Source of the DNA: Trebouxia sp. TZW2008
Taxonomy: Eukaryota; Chlorophyta; Trebouxiophyceae; Trebouxiales; Trebouxiaceae
Length of the DNA: 55,566 bases
Assembly (NCBI GenBank): GCA_002118135.1
Contig: BDIU01000446.1
Coordinates: 1-55,566, forward strand
Direction: 5' to 3'
Shown here: positions 54,781 through 55,566 of the stretch, piece after piece
How the letters are laid out: each line of letters starts with the position of its first letter
Numbering within the stretch: position 1 is the stretch's first letter
The notes under the pieces: model-generated
The model's input: only the letters and a program-made list of their open reading frames with translations
Told to the model about the DNA's origin: nothing
Databases searched by the model: none
Translations under genes and position numbers: made by a program

Positions 54781-55160
54781 CTTGATGCTGTGCTACAAAG
54801 CCTGAAGCAGGATAGTAGCAGCAGCAGCAGCAGCAGCAGCTGCTTGCGAGTCACAGACTCTGAAGCAGCTGAGGCTGGGCTGCACTGATGCGCGGGTGTC
54901 AGAAAGCCCAAGAAAGGCCAAAAAAAGCCCAAAAAGAGAGTGGGCGGGATGTTGCCAAGCTGAGTCAATGTTTGTCCTTTCGAGGGGCTTACGACAGCAC
55001 AATCAATGCCCAGCAAAGCTATGCTGCACACACTCATGCCTCACTGCTTGCCAAGCTCGCCCCAAGCATGCCATGCCCTTTGGCAGCCGCAAAGCCCTGT
55101 CAGGATTGTTACATGGGTGCTGAGTCTTATGGGGCCCTACCTTTTCAGGGTTCAGGGTAA
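54781..55160 (+). CDS. Hypothetical plus-strand exons with Ser run
   Basis: After TTGCCTGCAG the frame reads LDAVLQSLKQD, then a poly-Ser run from (AGC)n at 54820-54840, then SEAAEAGLH and TGA at 54887. A second frame from 54888 contains QERPKKAQKES and QSYAAHTHASLLAKLAP. The sequence DLKAAGLDAMPQ at 55258-55293 resembles the first piece, suggesting a local duplication. No family recognised. Confidence 0.25.
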
Positions 55161-55505
55161 TTCACAAACTAGTTTGAGATCTCAGATCTCTGCATTTGAA
55201 ACCAGGTCTCTGGTCAACAGCTTCTCAACAGCACCAGCATTGTCACAATCGTTGTCAGATCTGAAGGCTGCAGGCCTCGATGCCATGCCACAGCGAAAAG
55301 AATTGGTGGGCTGATGATCATCACCAGCCCCTTCTAGATCTGCAGGCGTGCTGAATTGGTGATTCAAAAGCAGATTTCCATAGCTGCACTAATGAGCAAG
55401 CCTTTGGAAGTCGTCGAGACCACATATCGTAGCAACACTCGAGCGTTCGTGCTGCACAAAACCTGTTGGTCTCATGATGCAGCTGAATGCACTTCGGAGA
55501 GGATA

Positions 55506-55566
55506 CAGTAAAAGCTCTTTATAACGACACCCTTTACAGTGACAATCGCGATATAACGACAAAATT
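55506..55566 (+). mobile_element. Left terminal repeat of a pogo/Tigger-like (Tc1/mariner) element, cut by the window end
   Basis: ACAGTAAAAGCTCTTTATAA begins after T at 55505, then CGACACC, and GCGATATAACGACA follows. It has the CAGTR...CTC...ATAACGA pattern typical of pogo/Tigger ends, with the internal ATAACGA motif repeated. It aligns without gaps with the MITE end at 53018. Whether it is a full transposon or another MITE lies outside the window. Confidence 0.65.

Overview
The window is eukaryotic nuclear DNA from a photosynthetic-lineage organism, most likely a green alga. The genes are long and split into many short exons with GT-AG introns, acceptors usually of the TGCAG type. The plus-strand gene is a plant-type ORC1, in which a PHD finger sits inside the BAH domain, an arrangement known from plants and green algae. 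No database search was possible, so the species is not named. Where exon coordinates are given, I checked by hand that reading frame and intron phase agree across each junction. Gene ends, and a few exons flagged below, remain uncertain.

Layout. (1) About 0-2.73 kb, minus strand: a P-loop protein with Walker A GAPGIGKT, 3' end unresolved. (2) 3.3-8.5 kb, minus: a histone-lysine methyltransferase whose AWS, SET and post-SET regions join cleanly over six exons. (3) 9.3-21.2 kb, minus: a very large protein of at least 1,500 codons, ending in a Ulp1/SENP-like (C48) cysteine-protease domain and carrying a 418-codon Ser-Gln/Thr-Gln-rich exon. (4) 21.8-23.9 kb, minus: an unrecognised basic, Ser/Asp-rich protein. 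(5) About 23.9-25.06 kb: a CpG-rich divergent promoter region. (6) 25.06-47.65 kb, plus: ORC1, with an N-terminal BAH/PHD module, a long Gln/Ala-rich linker and a C-terminal AAA+/winged-helix module. (7) 47.7-51.34 kb: a 70-bp-class minisatellite and a 2.6 kb tetranucleotide array that reverses strand at about 50.79 kb. (8) 51.8-54.1 kb: minus-strand exons of one or two unrecognised genes. (9) The right edge: a Tc1/mariner-pogo-like terminal repeat. Related MITEs with TA target duplications lie at 53.02 kb and in an ORC1 intron.

The most striking feature is local exon duplication inside ORC1. The P-loop exon occurs in seven well-preserved tandem copies plus two decayed ones. An exon carrying a KEN motif occurs four times, each copy exactly 153 nt and phase 0-0. 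An exon from the region after sensor 1 is followed by five partial copies, two of them intact 117-nt phase 1-1 cassettes. The linker, sensor-1 and last exons also have neighbouring partial copies. Several copies keep splice sites and phase, and others have acquired stops or lost splice sites. This looks like a reservoir of cassette, poison or alternative exons in a core replication-initiation gene.

Functionally the neighbourhood leans towards chromatin and replication: a histone methyltransferase, a probable SUMO-type protease, and an ORC1 with a SUMO-interacting-type motif. A direct functional link between them is only an inference.
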